Source: Gimesia algae (lineage in GTDB: Bacteria; Planctomycetota; Planctomycetia; Planctomycetales; Planctomycetaceae). From it: a stretch of DNA of 64,000 bases. The stretch is taken from positions 2,159,869 through 2,223,868 of the forward strand of contig NZ_CP036343.1 in assembly GCF_007746795.1 (NCBI RefSeq), written 5' to 3'. The position numbers were made by a program, and so were the translations under genes. Of the stretch, positions 55,204 through 64,000 are shown piece by piece. The stretch's first letter is position 1; each line of letters starts with the position of its first letter. Under the pieces are notes generated by a model. The model was given only the letters and a program-made list of their open reading frames with translations, was not told the origin of the DNA and ran no database searches.

Positions 55204-56348
55204 TTCGATTCTTGGAGCTCGAGTTGGGTGGGAGTATGCGATCTAAGTGATCGGCGTCTTCGCCACCAGACCAGTAAACCAGTCACATATAATACGGCAG
55301 GCAGTAATCCCGACACAAAGACAATCCAGCGACCAGCCAACCCAAACGCTTCTCCATTATGCAGCGGAAACTGCCAGGCGAAGAAAGCGTCAGCCGCTGA
55401 ACGCTGATTCCAGTCGCGCACCGCCAGCACTTCTCCGTTGAACTGATCAATCCAGACACGGCTGTTGCCCGAACTCTTTCTTACCTCCCCTTTCTGCCTC
55501 AGGCGAACCTCAAAAGAATCTTGCGGCTTTGAAGGAAGTTTGACGCGTTTAAACTCGGCGTCCGGAAAGAGGGACCGTGCAATCGCAGTCGCCTGGCTGA
55601 CTTCAATTCGTTTTCCGGTAATCACAGGCGTTGATTTTTTATTTTCAGTACGCGGTGTCTCTTCTTTTAATACCGCCAGGACGCAAGGTCTGATCCAGGC
55701 AGGAAAGATCATATACACGCCCGTAAAGGAAATGACGAGCAACAACACTGCGGCTATGACCCCCGTGCTTTTATGCAGGTCATATTGAAAGCGGCGGCCA
55801 CTGCGAATGGCAAATGCCGCCCGCCAGCTATGCCGCCATAAAGGCCACCAGAGATAAACGCCACTGGCAACTGACACCATCAGTATCAGACCACACATGC
55901 CAACAATAATTTCGCCTGGCCTGCCGGACAGCAGCTTGTAATGCAGACTGTAGAGCCACGTCATCAGGTATTCCCCCCAGACGCGCTGGCCCGTCACCTG
56001 TGCTGAGGAAGGATCGACATAAATCTGCGTAAAACCAGCTTCTTTATCGGCAGTATTTCGGAACCAGACCGTCCAGACACCGAGTGATGTGCGTGGCGGT
56101 TCTGCAAAAAACAGCTGCAGCCCCGGATCCGTGGCACTCAATTCTGCCGCTTCCAGAACTTCATCCACAGAGCGTATTGAATCACTTTCCTCTGTCAGTA
56201 GAATTTGCGGATTGAGCCATTCATCAATGGTGTGATGAAACACCAGCAGACTGCCCGTCAAACCAATAATGACAAACAGCAGACCCACGGTTAATCCGAG
56301 CCAGCGATGCGTGATCACCCAGAGCCTGCGCAGCCGATGGTTCAGCAT
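55200..56348 (-). CDS. PepSY-associated transmembrane protein
   Basis: A 382-residue membrane protein of the PepSY_TM family: first helix WLGLTVGLLFVIIGLTGSLLVFHHTIDEWLNP, a periplasmic PepSY-like region, a second helix pair around GEIIVGMCGLILMVSVASGVYLWWP and LHKSTGVIAAVLLLVISFTGVYMIFP, then a second PepSY-like domain (about 230-320) and a last helix GRWIVFVSGLLPAVLYVTGLLVWWRRRR. Such proteins are common beside siderophore or haem uptake genes, where some act as reductases that release the iron; the exact function is not settled. Start overlaps nothing upstream; 35 bp separate it from the lipoprotein gene at 56384-56860, so read-through is likely. Confidence 0.9.
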   Translation of the reverse strand: MLNHRLRRLWVITHRWLGLTVGLLFVIIGLTGSLLVFHHTIDEWLNPQILLTEESDSIRSVDEVLEAAELSATDPGLQLFFAEPPRTSLGVWTVWFRNTADKEAGFTQIYVDPSSAQVTGQRVWGEYLMTWLYSLHYKLLSGRPGEIIVGMCGLILMVSVASGVYLWWPLWRHSWRAAFAIRSGRRFQYDLHKSTGVIAAVLLLVISFTGVYMIFPAWIRPCVLAVLKEETPRTENKKSTPVITGKRIEVSQATAIARSLFPDAEFKRVKLPSKPQDSFEVRLRQKGEVRKSSGNSRVWIDQFNGEVLAVRDWNQRSAADAFFAWQFPLHNGEAFGLAGRWIVFVSGLLPAVLYVTGLLVWWRRRRSLRSHTPTQLELQESK

Positions 56349-56383
56349 AAATAAAACTCCCGGGAACCCTCAGGCTCAATGAC

Positions 56384-56860
56384 TCAATTGAGAGAAGAGC
56401 CTTTCAAGATCTTGACATTCTCCAGCACGATCGGCGCCATTTCATTCGCTCCCTCTTCCACTTTCATATGAATGGTCGATTTTTTGGGATCGGCATACAC
56501 GCCTTGCAATCGGTCAGGAGGCGGCGGAGGCATTCCCCCGTTCGGCGGTCGCCAGTTACGATCGGGCCATTCAATGGTCACCGTGTAAGCACCCGCTGGT
56601 GCACCGTCGGGCCCTTCATAAGTTGTCAGCTGATACACGCCTTCTGCATCGACCTTTCCACTGGGAAGCAGCGGGTATTTCGCTCCGGTCTGAGGCGATT
56701 CAGGGTGGAACCTGACCGTTGCCCCCGTCGCGGGTACCCCGTTTACAGTCAGACGACCGGTCACAGCGTTCGTCGTAATCTTATCGTACTCGGTTTCACT
56801 ACATCCGCTGCACACAGCAAGACACAATACAGCCAGCGAAATGGCCAGTTTCTGAAACAT
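56384..56860 (-). CDS. Carboxypeptidase-regulatory-like lipoprotein
   Basis: A 158-residue lipoprotein: MFQKLAISLAVLCLAVCSGC ends in a lipobox (AVCSGC), then TGRLTVNGVPATGATVRFHPESP, YQLTTYEGPDGAPAGAYTVTIEWP form a transthyretin-like domain and a glycine/proline-rich segment follows. It is the partner type of DUF1559 proteins. The ATG at 56860 is chosen because GAGGGAG is nine bases upstream; ATG at 56869 would sit directly on it. It follows the DUF1559 gene (95-bp gap) and precedes the PepSY gene (35-bp gap), so it may belong to the start of the iron operon. Confidence 0.83.
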   Translation of the reverse strand: MFQKLAISLAVLCLAVCSGCSETEYDKITTNAVTGRLTVNGVPATGATVRFHPESPQTGAKYPLLPSGKVDAEGVYQLTTYEGPDGAPAGAYTVTIEWPDRNWRPPNGGMPPPPPDRLQGVYADPKKSTIHMKVEEGANEMAPIVLENVKILKGSSLN

Positions 56861-56955
56861 CAAAAACATCTCCCTCAATTCTCTGAACGCATCGTTTCTT
56901 CAGCAGTCATGTCTCTGAAGAAACGATCGAAGTAGCCTCAAATGAACTTCTTCAC

Positions 56956-57942
56956 TTAGAACTCGCCTACAACCTGACCATCCTGCTTACCAATCAGAGA
57001 ACGAAACGTTCCCTTGTCGATATTGGCACTCAGAAATCGGACGGAGCCATCTCCCAGGCTGGCATGCATGCCACCGGTATGATAGGAAAACGCACCACCC
57101 CAGTCGTTCGTGCAATTGATTACACACGGACCGTAATACTGCAATCCATCATGGGTCCAGCTGCGAATGCGATCGTGCTGAGTTGACGCCCACCAGCCCT
57201 GGAAGTTGGTATCAACCACTGAAGGATAGACATAATCAGCAGGATCCTTTGGGACACTTCCTTTTCGTAGAATATTGGGAAAGTTACTGCGTTCGAAACA
57301 GAAGATGGTATTCGTCAAACCATCGGTGATGCTGTTCATTCTGGATCCACACTGTGTCCAGTTCACGCCGCCACTGATGTCACCGTTAAATAATGCGCCA
57401 GTAATCTCCTGGGGCGTAAAAGCGGGATCACGGAAACTGCGGGCGATGAAATAGTCACCGCTGCCTGCTCTCAAATTCGTATTGAAGCTGGAAGTGTCGT
57501 CTTCCTGCTCGATTACTCCCTGGATCGGACTGCTCCGTGGAGTAGAAGGACAATTAAATACGGCCAGTTGTGTCTGAATGACTGCCTGATTTGACTGATC
57601 TGAAACACCATTCGGTGCATTCTGATTAAACAGGTTATAAGCGGGTGCCTGATCCAGATAAGGTAATAACGAAATCCCCCAACTGGTGGTCCAATGTGAT
57701 GTTGTCGCGTATGAAATACCGACGTCAGGTACCGGCAACATGTTGAATACGTCATTATAATTATGCATCGCCAGACCGAGTTGCTTCAGATTATTTTTAC
57801 ACTGAGAGCGGCGGGCAGCTTCGCGAGCCTGCTGGACTGCAGGCAGCAACAAGGCAATCAGGATTGCGATAATGGCAATCACCACGAGCAATTCAATTAA
57901 CGTGAACCCACTTCTGGACGCACGGATACGCTTAAACGACAT
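56956..57942 (-). CDS. DUF1559 pseudopilin-like protein
   Basis: A 328-residue DUF1559 protein: leader [12 protein letters not shown], then [20 protein letters not shown] with E at +5, [13 protein letters not shown] and [15 protein letters not shown]; the C-terminus has [28 protein letters not shown] lies seven bases before the ATG at 57942, chosen over the ORF start 57960. A candidate sigma-70-type promoter lies about 100 bp upstream (58038-58065). With the lipoprotein downstream it forms the usual planctomycete pair, here placed in front of the metal-uptake genes. Confidence 0.92.
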   Translation of the reverse strand: MSFKRIRASRSGFTLIELLVVIAIIAILIALLLPAVQQAREAARRSQCKNNLKQLGLAMHNYNDVFNMLPVPDVGISYATTSHWTTSWGISLLPYLDQAPAYNLFNQNAPNGVSDQSNQAVIQTQLAVFNCPSTPRSSPIQGVIEQEDDTSSFNTNLRAGSGDYFIARSFRDPAFTPQEITGALFNGDISGGVNWTQCGSRMNSITDGLTNTIFCFERSNFPNILRKGSVPKDPADYVYPSVVDTNFQGWWASTQHDRIRSWTHDGLQYYGPCVINCTNDWGGAFSYHTGGMHASLGDGSVRFLSANIDKGTFRSLIGKQDGQVVGEF

Positions 57943-58037
57943 TTGGGAACTCCAGTTCAATCAGGCGGGAGAGTTGCGGCTTTGAAGAATGCAAGCGGCG
58001 GCAAGCAGTGAGACTGAGTTTCAATCTCCACCCATAT

Positions 58038-58065
58038 AATAATGGGACTGCGAGAGATTTCAACC
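58038..58065 (-). promoter_or_regulatory. Candidate sigma-70 promoter of the DUF1559/uptake run
   Basis: On the minus strand TTGAAA (58065-58060), 16 bp spacing and TATTAT (58043-58038). The -10 lies within the imperfect palindrome CCCAT...ATGGG. Confidence 0.45.
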
Positions 58066-58108
58066 CTCGACTCCAGATAATGCACAGTAATGAGCTACAA
58101 GTGAGTAG

Positions 58109-58122
58109 AATTGTGCACAATT
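58109..58122. promoter_or_regulatory. 14-bp perfect palindrome, possible operator
   Basis: AATTGTGCACAATT is fully self-complementary and lies 43 bp upstream of the candidate -35 element of the DUF1559/uptake run. It resembles the symmetric sites bound by dimeric repressors. Confidence 0.35.
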
Positions 58123-58250
58123 GATGCGAATCGGACGAATCTCTACCGGCTTTCGATCACAGAAGCCAAAGACAGAGTCAGAACTTACAACATGAGCAGC
58201 ATGACTTTCAGCACACATGTTCTAAACAAAGAATCAGTAAACCTGAAATA

Positions 58251-59123
58251 TCAGGCGATGATCTCCTGAATCAAATCGCCGCCCAGATCGGTCAGACGAT
58301 AATCGCGACCGTTAAAGCGGTAGGTCAGTTTCATATGGTCAATCCCCATCAGATGCAGCAGCGTGGCATGCAGATCGTTCACGCCCACGCGATTATGGAC
58401 TGCTTTATAACCGAAGTCATCGCTGGCACCGTACTGCACGCCTCCTTTGATGCCACCTCCCGCCATCCACATCGTGAAGGCATTCGGATTATGATCGCGG
58501 CCCTGACTTCCCTGTGAGTCAGAGGTTCTGCCGAATTCGCCGCCCCAGACCACCAGGGTCGAATCGAGCAGACCGCGGGCTTTCAGGTCAGCCAGCAGCG
58601 CACCAATGGGCTGATCCACCGATTTCGCAGCGATGCGATGATTCAGGCCAATATCACTATGACCGTCCCAGGGAACATCCGCAACTCCTCCGCCTCCTCC
58701 ATTCGTACCCGCGTAGATTTGAATAAACCGCACGCCCCGTTCCACCATACGTCGCGCGGTGATACACTGTCGCGCAACTAATTCCGTCTCTTTCTGATCC
58801 ACTCCATACAGTTTCTGTATGGTCTCTGATTCCTCTTTGACATCCAGTGCTTCCGGAGCTGCGGTCTGCATGCGGTAAGCCAGTTCAAACGATTCCAGCC
58901 GCGCCGCCAGATCCGCTTCGTGGGGGCGCAGCTTCTGATGGCTGGCGTTTAACTCATTCAACAGATCCAGTTGGCTCCGCTGCTGCTGATCGTTCATCGA
59001 AGTGAGTCGCGACAGATTGGAAATCGGCTGTTGGCTGCGACCATCGATGGCGGTTGGCTGATAAACCTTAGGCAGGAAGCCGGGAGCCCAGATCGGGTTT
59101 CCCCCCGCGAGGCATGGCACCAT
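58251..59123 (-). pseudogene. DUF1501 protein, C-terminal part (frameshifted)
   Basis: Second half of a DUF1501 gene, in a different frame from the first half (59068-59718). The protein sequence continues exactly where the first half breaks off: MPRGG|NPIWAPGFLPKVYQP, then RRMVERGVRFIQIYAGTNGGGGG, WDGHSDIG, LVVWGGEFGRTSDSQ, GRDHNPNAFTMWMAGGGIKGGVQYG and LLHLMGIDHMKLTYRF. The only lesion is one base: a run of six C at 59101-59106 on the plus strand (six G on the coding strand), where five would keep the frame. No ribosome site is present in front of the second frame. Either a real inactivating frameshift, an error in the assembly, or slippage on the G run. Confidence 0.8.
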
Positions 59124-59718
59124 GCATCACCACAAAACCCGGCAGGTTCTGATTTTCCGTGCCCAATCCATAAGTCACCCAGGACCCCATACAGGGACGG
59201 CCTTGCAGAAATGCCCCCGAGTTCATTTCCAGCATCGCTGGAGTATGATTGTTCGATCGGGAAAAACAGGAATAGAGAAACGACATATCATCCACATGTC
59301 GGGAAACATGGGGAAAGATTTCAGAGACCCACGCCCCCGATTCTCCATGCTGCTGAAACTTGAAAGGTGATTTCAGTAACTTTCCGCTCGTCGTGAAGAA
59401 GCCGGTTTTGGGATCTGCGCCGGCCAGTTTCTCACCATCCTTTTTCTGCAGCATCGGCTTATAATCAAACGTATCGACCTGGGACGGACTGCCTGGCATA
59501 AACAACCAGATAATCGATTTTGCTTTGGGAACAAAATGCGGTTTGCGCGCTTCCAGACCTTCCTCTTCTTCTGCCCCTGCCGACTTGAGAATCCCCTGCT
59601 CTGACAGCAGCCCTGTCAACGCCAGGCTGCCAAATCCGGAACCGGCATTCTTCAGAAATGCTCTGCGTGCTTCAAAATGAAACGCGCTGCCTGACGGGAA
59701 TTTATTTTTTCGTCTCAT
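59068..59718 (-). pseudogene. DUF1501 protein, N-terminal part (frameshifted)
   Basis: First half of a DUF1501 gene: MRRKNKFPSGSAFHFEARRAFLKNAGSG carries a Tat-like signal (ARRAFLKNAG), then IIWLFMPGSPSQVDTFDYKP, FSRSNNHTPAMLEMNSGAFLQGRPCMGSWVTYGLG. It ends with a stop shortly after the G-run at 59101-59106, where the frame shifts into the remainder at 58251-59123. Its start is 46 bp downstream of the stop of the PSCyt/DUF1549 gene on the same strand, the standard pair for this family. If the frameshift is real, the truncated product lacks the metal-binding C-terminal half. Confidence 0.8.
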
Positions 59719-59763
59719 AGCGTTATATTTCCTGTGTATCGATTAAGGATAAATCTTTCAGGA

Positions 59764-62715
59764 TCAGTCAACAAAGATAAATTCATTCATACAGAATATC
59801 AGCTGACAGAAATCAGCCATCGCCAGCGCAGTTGCCTCTGGATTCTTGCCATACGATTCGGTCTGGTAGTGAATGAATTCCAGCATTTTCTGCTGTTCTT
59901 CCGCACGTGGTTTTCGGGACAACGCAATCACATAGACTTCGTCAACGAGCTGCTCAAGTTTTTTGGTATCATCCTGACGAACCCGTTTAGCAAAATCTTC
60001 TGCCAGCTTCCGAATAAAGGGTGAGTTCATCATCGCCAGCGCCTGCGGAGGCACAGTCGTCACATTGCGTTTGCCGATGCTCTGGATTGCATCCGGTGCA
60101 TCAAACAGTTGCAGGATCGGAATCAGTTTGTCGCGTTTGACAGTCAGATAAACACTCCGCCGCTTGTCTTCCTGCTTCAATGTTCCCGGTCCGAACATTT
60201 TAGGGTCAAGCGTGCCACTCACGGCCAGCAGGTGATCACGAATCACTTCCGCGTCCATCCGCAGCGCCGGTCGTCTCCACCACAGATGATTTTCCGGATC
60301 ATGCTCCATTCCACTGGCATTGGTTGCCCCCGATTCACGATACACGGAACTCTGCATCATCAGCTTGTGAATCGGCTTCAGATTCCAGTTGTTCTCGACC
60401 AACTGAGTTGCCAGGTAATCCAGCAGTGCGGGATGAGTAGGCCGAAAACCCTGGGTGCCAAAATCACTGGGTGTCTCGACAATGCCACGACCAAAATGAT
60501 GATGCCACATCCGATTGACCATCACGCGTGCCAGTAGATGTCCTGCGCCATGACTGGTATCGGTCAGCCAGTCTGCAAAAGCAACCCGAGGATGAATTGG
60601 TTTTTCTTTTTGGTCATCCGCAAACAACCACTGTTTTTCCTGCGCTTCACCGGTCATCAGCACCTGTAGAAATCCAGGTTCCGCCAGACCATCCTTGCGG
60701 TTGGAATTTCCCCGCACCAGATAATACACCTTGCGTGTATCGGAACCGAAATTATAAGTTGCCCCCCCTTTACGTGCCGCAAAGACCGGCATCAGATCCC
60801 GTTTGGGATGCTGCTGCATATTTTCCTGCTCGGCGTCATTCAGCTCAGCCCAACCTTCATCATAAGGCGCATACCACTTCAGCAACACCTGCTGCTGTTT
60901 TTCGTTACGCTCAGCTGCCGGCAGTGCCAGGATTTTCTGAACGTTGTCCGGGGGAGTCGTCTCCCTGGCTTTGAAATAAAATCCGGAAGGCCCCGTCGCA
61001 TTCACAATTTTGACCAGCAGTTCATTCTTACCGGCTTTGAGCGCCAGCTTGACCTTGTCCTGATCCGCGGCGGCTGCCCCCATCACTTTTTTCGATAGAA
61101 CCGACTTGCCATTCAGCCAGACCTGAATCGCATCGTCGCGGCCCAGTGAAATATCCAGAGGACCAGCCGTCGGTACTTCAATCGTTCGAAACAGATAATT
61201 CGCAGAGTTCTCGCCCGTCAGCGTATTGTGAACAACGCCATCCTTCCATTCCGGCTGGTGTATCCACTTCAACTTTCCTTTCAAATAAGTCTGAGTCAGA
61301 TCAACTTTCTTTTCGAGCGCATTTTTTTTACTGAATGCCTGATTGAAGTTGTCAGCGGAAAATGGACCAATGACATGCCAGTCACTGAGCTCAGGTTGAA
61401 TGGTCTCAGTCGGTCGATTCTCCAACCAGACTGCCAGTTGGGCCGGCAATTTTTCTTTCTCGTATTTTAAACGCGCATCAATAAACGGCTGATGCTTTAT
61501 ATCAAAAGCCGCTTTCTCTTTCTGATATTTTTCAGGATGCAGGTCATGCTGATAATCCTGGAACCCGGTTTCCGCAAACGCAGCGACCATCCGGTAATAG
61601 TCGTGACTGGAGATCGGATCGAATTTATGATCGTGGCAACGCGCACATCCAAACGTTAACCCCAATGTCGTCGTACCTACTGTGTGGATAATATCGTCCA
61701 GCTGTTCGTAGCGACTGCGTTCCCGTTCTTTTTGAGTCTGTTGTGAAGTGAACGGCCCTGCTGCCAGAAAGCCGGTCGCCGCCTGAGACATATAATCTAT
61801 CGGCCCCAGTTGATCACCGGCAATCTGCAGCCGGACGAAATGATCATAGGGCATATCTTCGTTAAGTGCTTTGATTACGAAATCGCGAAAGTGATACGCT
61901 GCAGGTCGATCTCGATCAAAGGCATATCCGTTACTCTCAGCAAACCGGGCCAGATCCAGCCAGTGCCGGGCCCAACGTTCCCCATAATGCGGGCCAGCCA
62001 GCAGACGGTCTATCAGCTTCTCATACGCATCGGGAGCCGGATCGTTCACGAACGATTCCACATCCGCAGGTTCGGGAGGCAGTCCCCACAGATCGAAGAA
62101 GACGCGGCGGATTAAGGTTTCTCGACCTGCCATTTTGTTGGGAGTAATTCCCGCGGCTTCCTGCTTCGCCAGAATATACTGATCGATCGGATTCGTTCCC
62201 CAGGTTTTGTTCTGGGGAACCGGAGGGGGCGACTGATTGAGCGGTTGAAATGACCAGAACTGACGCCCTTGTTCAATATCAATCTTCTCAGTTTTTAATT
62301 CAGGTACCTTGCCATCGCGGGGATCGGGTGCCCCCATCTGAATCCATTTCTCAAAGTCGGCGATTACCTGGTCCGACAATTTGTTTTTCGGAGGCATCTC
62401 AAACGATTCATGCCGAATCGCCGCCATCAAGAGACTCTGTTTAGGATCACCGGGAACGATTGAGGCACCGGTGTCGCCCCCTTTCAGCATCGCCGGACCC
62501 GAATCCAGCAGCAGTTTACCTTCCAGCTTATTATTCTTCTTTGCGTCCAGGGAATGACATTCATAACACTCATTCACCAAGACCGGTCTGATTTTGGATT
62601 CGAAAAACTGAATCCCTTCCCGACTCGGTTCTGCAGGCTTGATGGCTTCAACAGCAAACGCAGGTTGAAACAGAGTGATGATTCCCAGGAGTGAGAGCAG
62701 ACAATAGCGAATCAT
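59764..62715 (-). CDS. PSCyt1/DUF1549-DUF1553 (PSD1) cytochrome c-like protein
   Basis: A 983-residue secreted protein. Signal peptide (MIRYCLLSLLGIITLFQPAFA), then a cytochrome-like domain with C50-Y-E-C53-H54 and an MPPKNKLSD segment, DUF1549 (NPIDQYILAKQEAAGITPN, with a second CxxCH in FGCARCHDHKFDPI), a LamG-like middle (about 500-620: SDWHVIGPFSADNFNQ and VQVWLNGKSVLSK-type strands), and DUF1553 (NRMWHHHFGRGIVETPSDFG, YLTVKRDKLIPILQLFDAPD). The ATG at 62715 is chosen because GGGA is eight bases upstream; an ATG at 62724 is the alternative. It is followed by the frameshifted DUF1501 gene, 46 bp away. Same architecture as the gene at 6474-8894 but with a longer middle. Confidence 0.9.
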   Translation of the reverse strand: MIRYCLLSLLGIITLFQPAFAVEAIKPAEPSREGIQFFESKIRPVLVNECYECHSLDAKKNNKLEGKLLLDSGPAMLKGGDTGASIVPGDPKQSLLMAAIRHESFEMPPKNKLSDQVIADFEKWIQMGAPDPRDGKVPELKTEKIDIEQGRQFWSFQPLNQSPPPVPQNKTWGTNPIDQYILAKQEAAGITPNKMAGRETLIRRVFFDLWGLPPEPADVESFVNDPAPDAYEKLIDRLLAGPHYGERWARHWLDLARFAESNGYAFDRDRPAAYHFRDFVIKALNEDMPYDHFVRLQIAGDQLGPIDYMSQAATGFLAAGPFTSQQTQKERERSRYEQLDDIIHTVGTTTLGLTFGCARCHDHKFDPISSHDYYRMVAAFAETGFQDYQHDLHPEKYQKEKAAFDIKHQPFIDARLKYEKEKLPAQLAVWLENRPTETIQPELSDWHVIGPFSADNFNQAFSKKNALEKKVDLTQTYLKGKLKWIHQPEWKDGVVHNTLTGENSANYLFRTIEVPTAGPLDISLGRDDAIQVWLNGKSVLSKKVMGAAAADQDKVKLALKAGKNELLVKIVNATGPSGFYFKARETTPPDNVQKILALPAAERNEKQQQVLLKWYAPYDEGWAELNDAEQENMQQHPKRDLMPVFAARKGGATYNFGSDTRKVYYLVRGNSNRKDGLAEPGFLQVLMTGEAQEKQWLFADDQKEKPIHPRVAFADWLTDTSHGAGHLLARVMVNRMWHHHFGRGIVETPSDFGTQGFRPTHPALLDYLATQLVENNWNLKPIHKLMMQSSVYRESGATNASGMEHDPENHLWWRRPALRMDAEVIRDHLLAVSGTLDPKMFGPGTLKQEDKRRSVYLTVKRDKLIPILQLFDAPDAIQSIGKRNVTTVPPQALAMMNSPFIRKLAEDFAKRVRQDDTKKLEQLVDEVYVIALSRKPRAEEQQKMLEFIHYQTESYGKNPEATALAMADFCQLIFCMNEFIFVD

Positions 62716-62991
62716 TAATATCATCCCTAATCAGCAAGGCGGGAAAGTGTGGAGAGAATATCAGGCAGAATCATTTTTTGACTATGATGGGATAGTCGGG
62801 TAGCCCCTTCATTTATACATGCAGACACATAAAGCAATACTTAATTGTACAAGGATCCAGACGCTTCGCAAGGATTATCGTTGCCACACCTGACGCCAGT
62901 TCTCGTCACATGAAACCGGACTTTCAGCTCTGAAAAGGCACGACTCTGCAGTAAAACAGGTAAATACACGCATCCGGAATGATTGACCACA

Positions 62992-63999
62992 TTAAAAAGA
63001 AATGACAGTACCCGTCCGGGCAGACTCGGTTGCCGCTGCCATCCAGGCGACAGCGGCTTGAGATTCCCGGGGAGTAATCCGCGCGGGAGGTTCCCCTGTC
63101 CGTACACAATCCGCGAAATACCGCAGCTCTTCCTGCAGCACTCCCAGATAGCGGCCGAACGGACGAGGCCAGTACATCGTGTCAGGCATCTTCACTCCTT
63201 CCGCATCATGAATCGTCAAGCCCGCTTCGCCACAGTTGATATAGATCGCACCTTGCGTGCCAATGATTTCCATCCGCGCGTCGATCGTATAAGGCGTCGA
63301 TTCCGGCAGATGCCAGACCGACTCGACCACGGCGACAGCACCGTTATCAAGTCTTGCAATCGACCAGCCTCCATCGGGATATTTATTTTTACCGGGATGG
63401 ACTTCCTGCGCATACACAGTGGAAACGTTCGCATCACTGAACCAGAGCATCAGATCCGCATCATGAATTCCATCCCCCATCAAAGCGGAAATGTCATCGA
63501 GCACTGTCTCACCGATCGCTTTCGACAGATTCCGCCGCGCATGCATGGAGATAATGTCACCGATTCGTCCTTCTTCAATCGCCTGTTTCGCCAGTGTCAC
63601 GCGCGGATCAAAGCGACAGATATGCCCCACCATGAAAAATCCAGCAGCGTCTTTGGCTGCAGCAACAATCTGTTCACAGTCAGCCACCGTCGGCGCCATC
63701 GGTTTTTCCAGCAGAACATGTTTCCCGCTGCGGAGTGCTTCAATGGCAATCTCGCGATGATCGTTAATGTGAGTGGTGATACTGACCACATCGACTTCAG
63801 GATCAGCCAGCAGTTCACGATAGTCAGTATACCGCCGCTTGACTTCCAGTCGATCCCCTATTTCAGTCAGGCGTTCAGGACGTCGGGTACACAACCCCGC
63901 CAGTTCAATTCCCGGCATCTCCGACAGGTTGTCAGCATGAACTTCGCCAAACCACCCCAGACCAATTACTCCCCAGCGAACTGTTTTTGACGAACTCAA
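62992..63999 (-). CDS. Gfo/Idh/MocA-family NAD(P)-dependent oxidoreductase (5' end at window edge)
   Basis: A 335-residue cytoplasmic oxidoreductase with the Rossmann opening WGVIGLGWFGEVHADNL, the Idh/MocA catalytic motif EKPMAPTVADCEQIV (K in EKP), and the C-terminal alpha/beta domain with GDISMHARRNLSK and GDGIHDADLMLWF containing the catalytic histidine/aspartate region. The family oxidises sugars, inositols or related compounds. The first in-window start is a TTG at the very edge (63999), so the true start probably lies beyond the window. Sits upstream of the PSCyt gene on the same strand, 276 bp away. Confidence 0.87.
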   Translation of the reverse strand: MSSSKTVRWGVIGLGWFGEVHADNLSEMPGIELAGLCTRRPERLTEIGDRLEVKRRYTDYRELLADPEVDVVSITTHINDHREIAIEALRSGKHVLLEKPMAPTVADCEQIVAAAKDAAGFFMVGHICRFDPRVTLAKQAIEEGRIGDIISMHARRNLSKAIGETVLDDISALMGDGIHDADLMLWFSDANVSTVYAQEVHPGKNKYPDGGWSIARLDNGAVAVVESVWHLPESTPYTIDARMEIIGTQGAIYINCGEAGLTIHDAEGVKMPDTMYWPRPFGRYLGVLQEELRYFADCVRTGEPPARITPRESQAAVAWMAAATESARTGTVISF

Positions 64000-64000
64000 C

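Larger units (their letters stand above)
57943..58250. other. Intergenic region with promoter and palindromic operator candidates
   Basis: 308 bp between the DUF1559 gene and the DUF1501 stop. It holds a -35/-10 pair (58060-58065 and 58038-58043 on the minus strand) and a perfect 14-bp palindrome at 58109-58122. No gene. Confidence 0.5.

Noticed and set aside
57350-57368. ACTGTGTCCAGTT inside the third DUF1559 gene, like the end of the 94-bp repeat
   Set aside because: Only the terminal bases match and it is coding sequence on the other strand; taken as chance.
62983-63990. 335-codon plus-strand ORF
   Set aside because: Exactly opposite the Gfo/Idh/MocA oxidoreductase, which has clear motifs.

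Overview
The window looks like chromosomal DNA of a planctomycete, probably of the Gimesia/Planctomyces-maris type. The basis is gene content: three DUF1559 pseudopilin-like proteins, three DUF1501 proteins, two large PSCyt/PSD (DUF1549/DUF1553) cytochrome-like proteins, two secreted sulfatases, a DUF1080-dehydrogenase-cytochrome fusion, and a very large Ser/Thr kinase with LamG and leucine-rich repeats. I see no rRNA, tRNA, CRISPR array, insertion sequence or phage genes. Layout: 1-9 kb holds the 3' part of a multi-PAS hybrid histidine kinase and a convergent PSD1/DUF1501 pair. 9-14.2 kb has a small BON-like gene, a gene-poor stretch rich in palindromes, a DUF1559 plus lipoprotein pair, and a PQQ-type beta-propeller protein. 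14.7-19.5 kb is one giant membrane Ser/Thr kinase. 20-21 kb is a second DUF1559 gene. 21.4-26.9 kb is a compact stress-type cluster: a ribosome-hibernation-factor-like protein, hemerythrin-like and BON-like proteins, a 48-residue membrane protein, a PAS histidine kinase, a sigma-54-dependent response regulator, and an Rnk/GreA-type protein. 27-34 kb carries a flavin reductase, a dienelactone hydrolase, a beta-helix protein, a DUF1501 protein and a nucleotidyltransferase-like gene. 34-45 kb is an accessory catabolic and envelope region: two sulfatases, the DUF1080/cytochrome fusion, a HAD phosphatase, an OprB-like porin, YegP, and a LamG-like secreted protein. 45-50 kb is an RND efflux pump. 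50-58 kb is a tightly overlapping iron/siderophore-type uptake operon (PepSY, binding lipoprotein, FecCD permease, ATPase, MFS, methyltransferase) downstream of a DUF1559/lipoprotein pair. 58-64 kb has a frameshifted DUF1501 gene, its PSCyt partner and a Gfo/Idh/MocA oxidoreductase cut by the window edge. Two non-gene signals stand out. First, a dispersed repeat of about 94 bp occurs five times (near 21.1, 21.8, 26.9, 33.2 and 33.9 kb). It has conserved ends and an inner imperfect hairpin in which one pair covaries. It sits at gene 3' ends, supplies the stop codon in two cases, and two direct copies bracket the nucleotidyltransferase gene. Second, sigma-54-type -24/-12 sites lie in front of the small stress-type genes. 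One matches the consensus exactly (23176-23191); others precede the BON-like gene (9378-9393) and the Rnk-like gene (26344-26359), and a weaker one faces the BON/hemerythrin pair (23002-23017). With the NtrC-type regulator encoded at 24792-26189, these suggest a locally encoded sigma-54 regulon that joins ribosome hibernation, hemerythrin and small BON-like proteins. That link is inference from sequence only.
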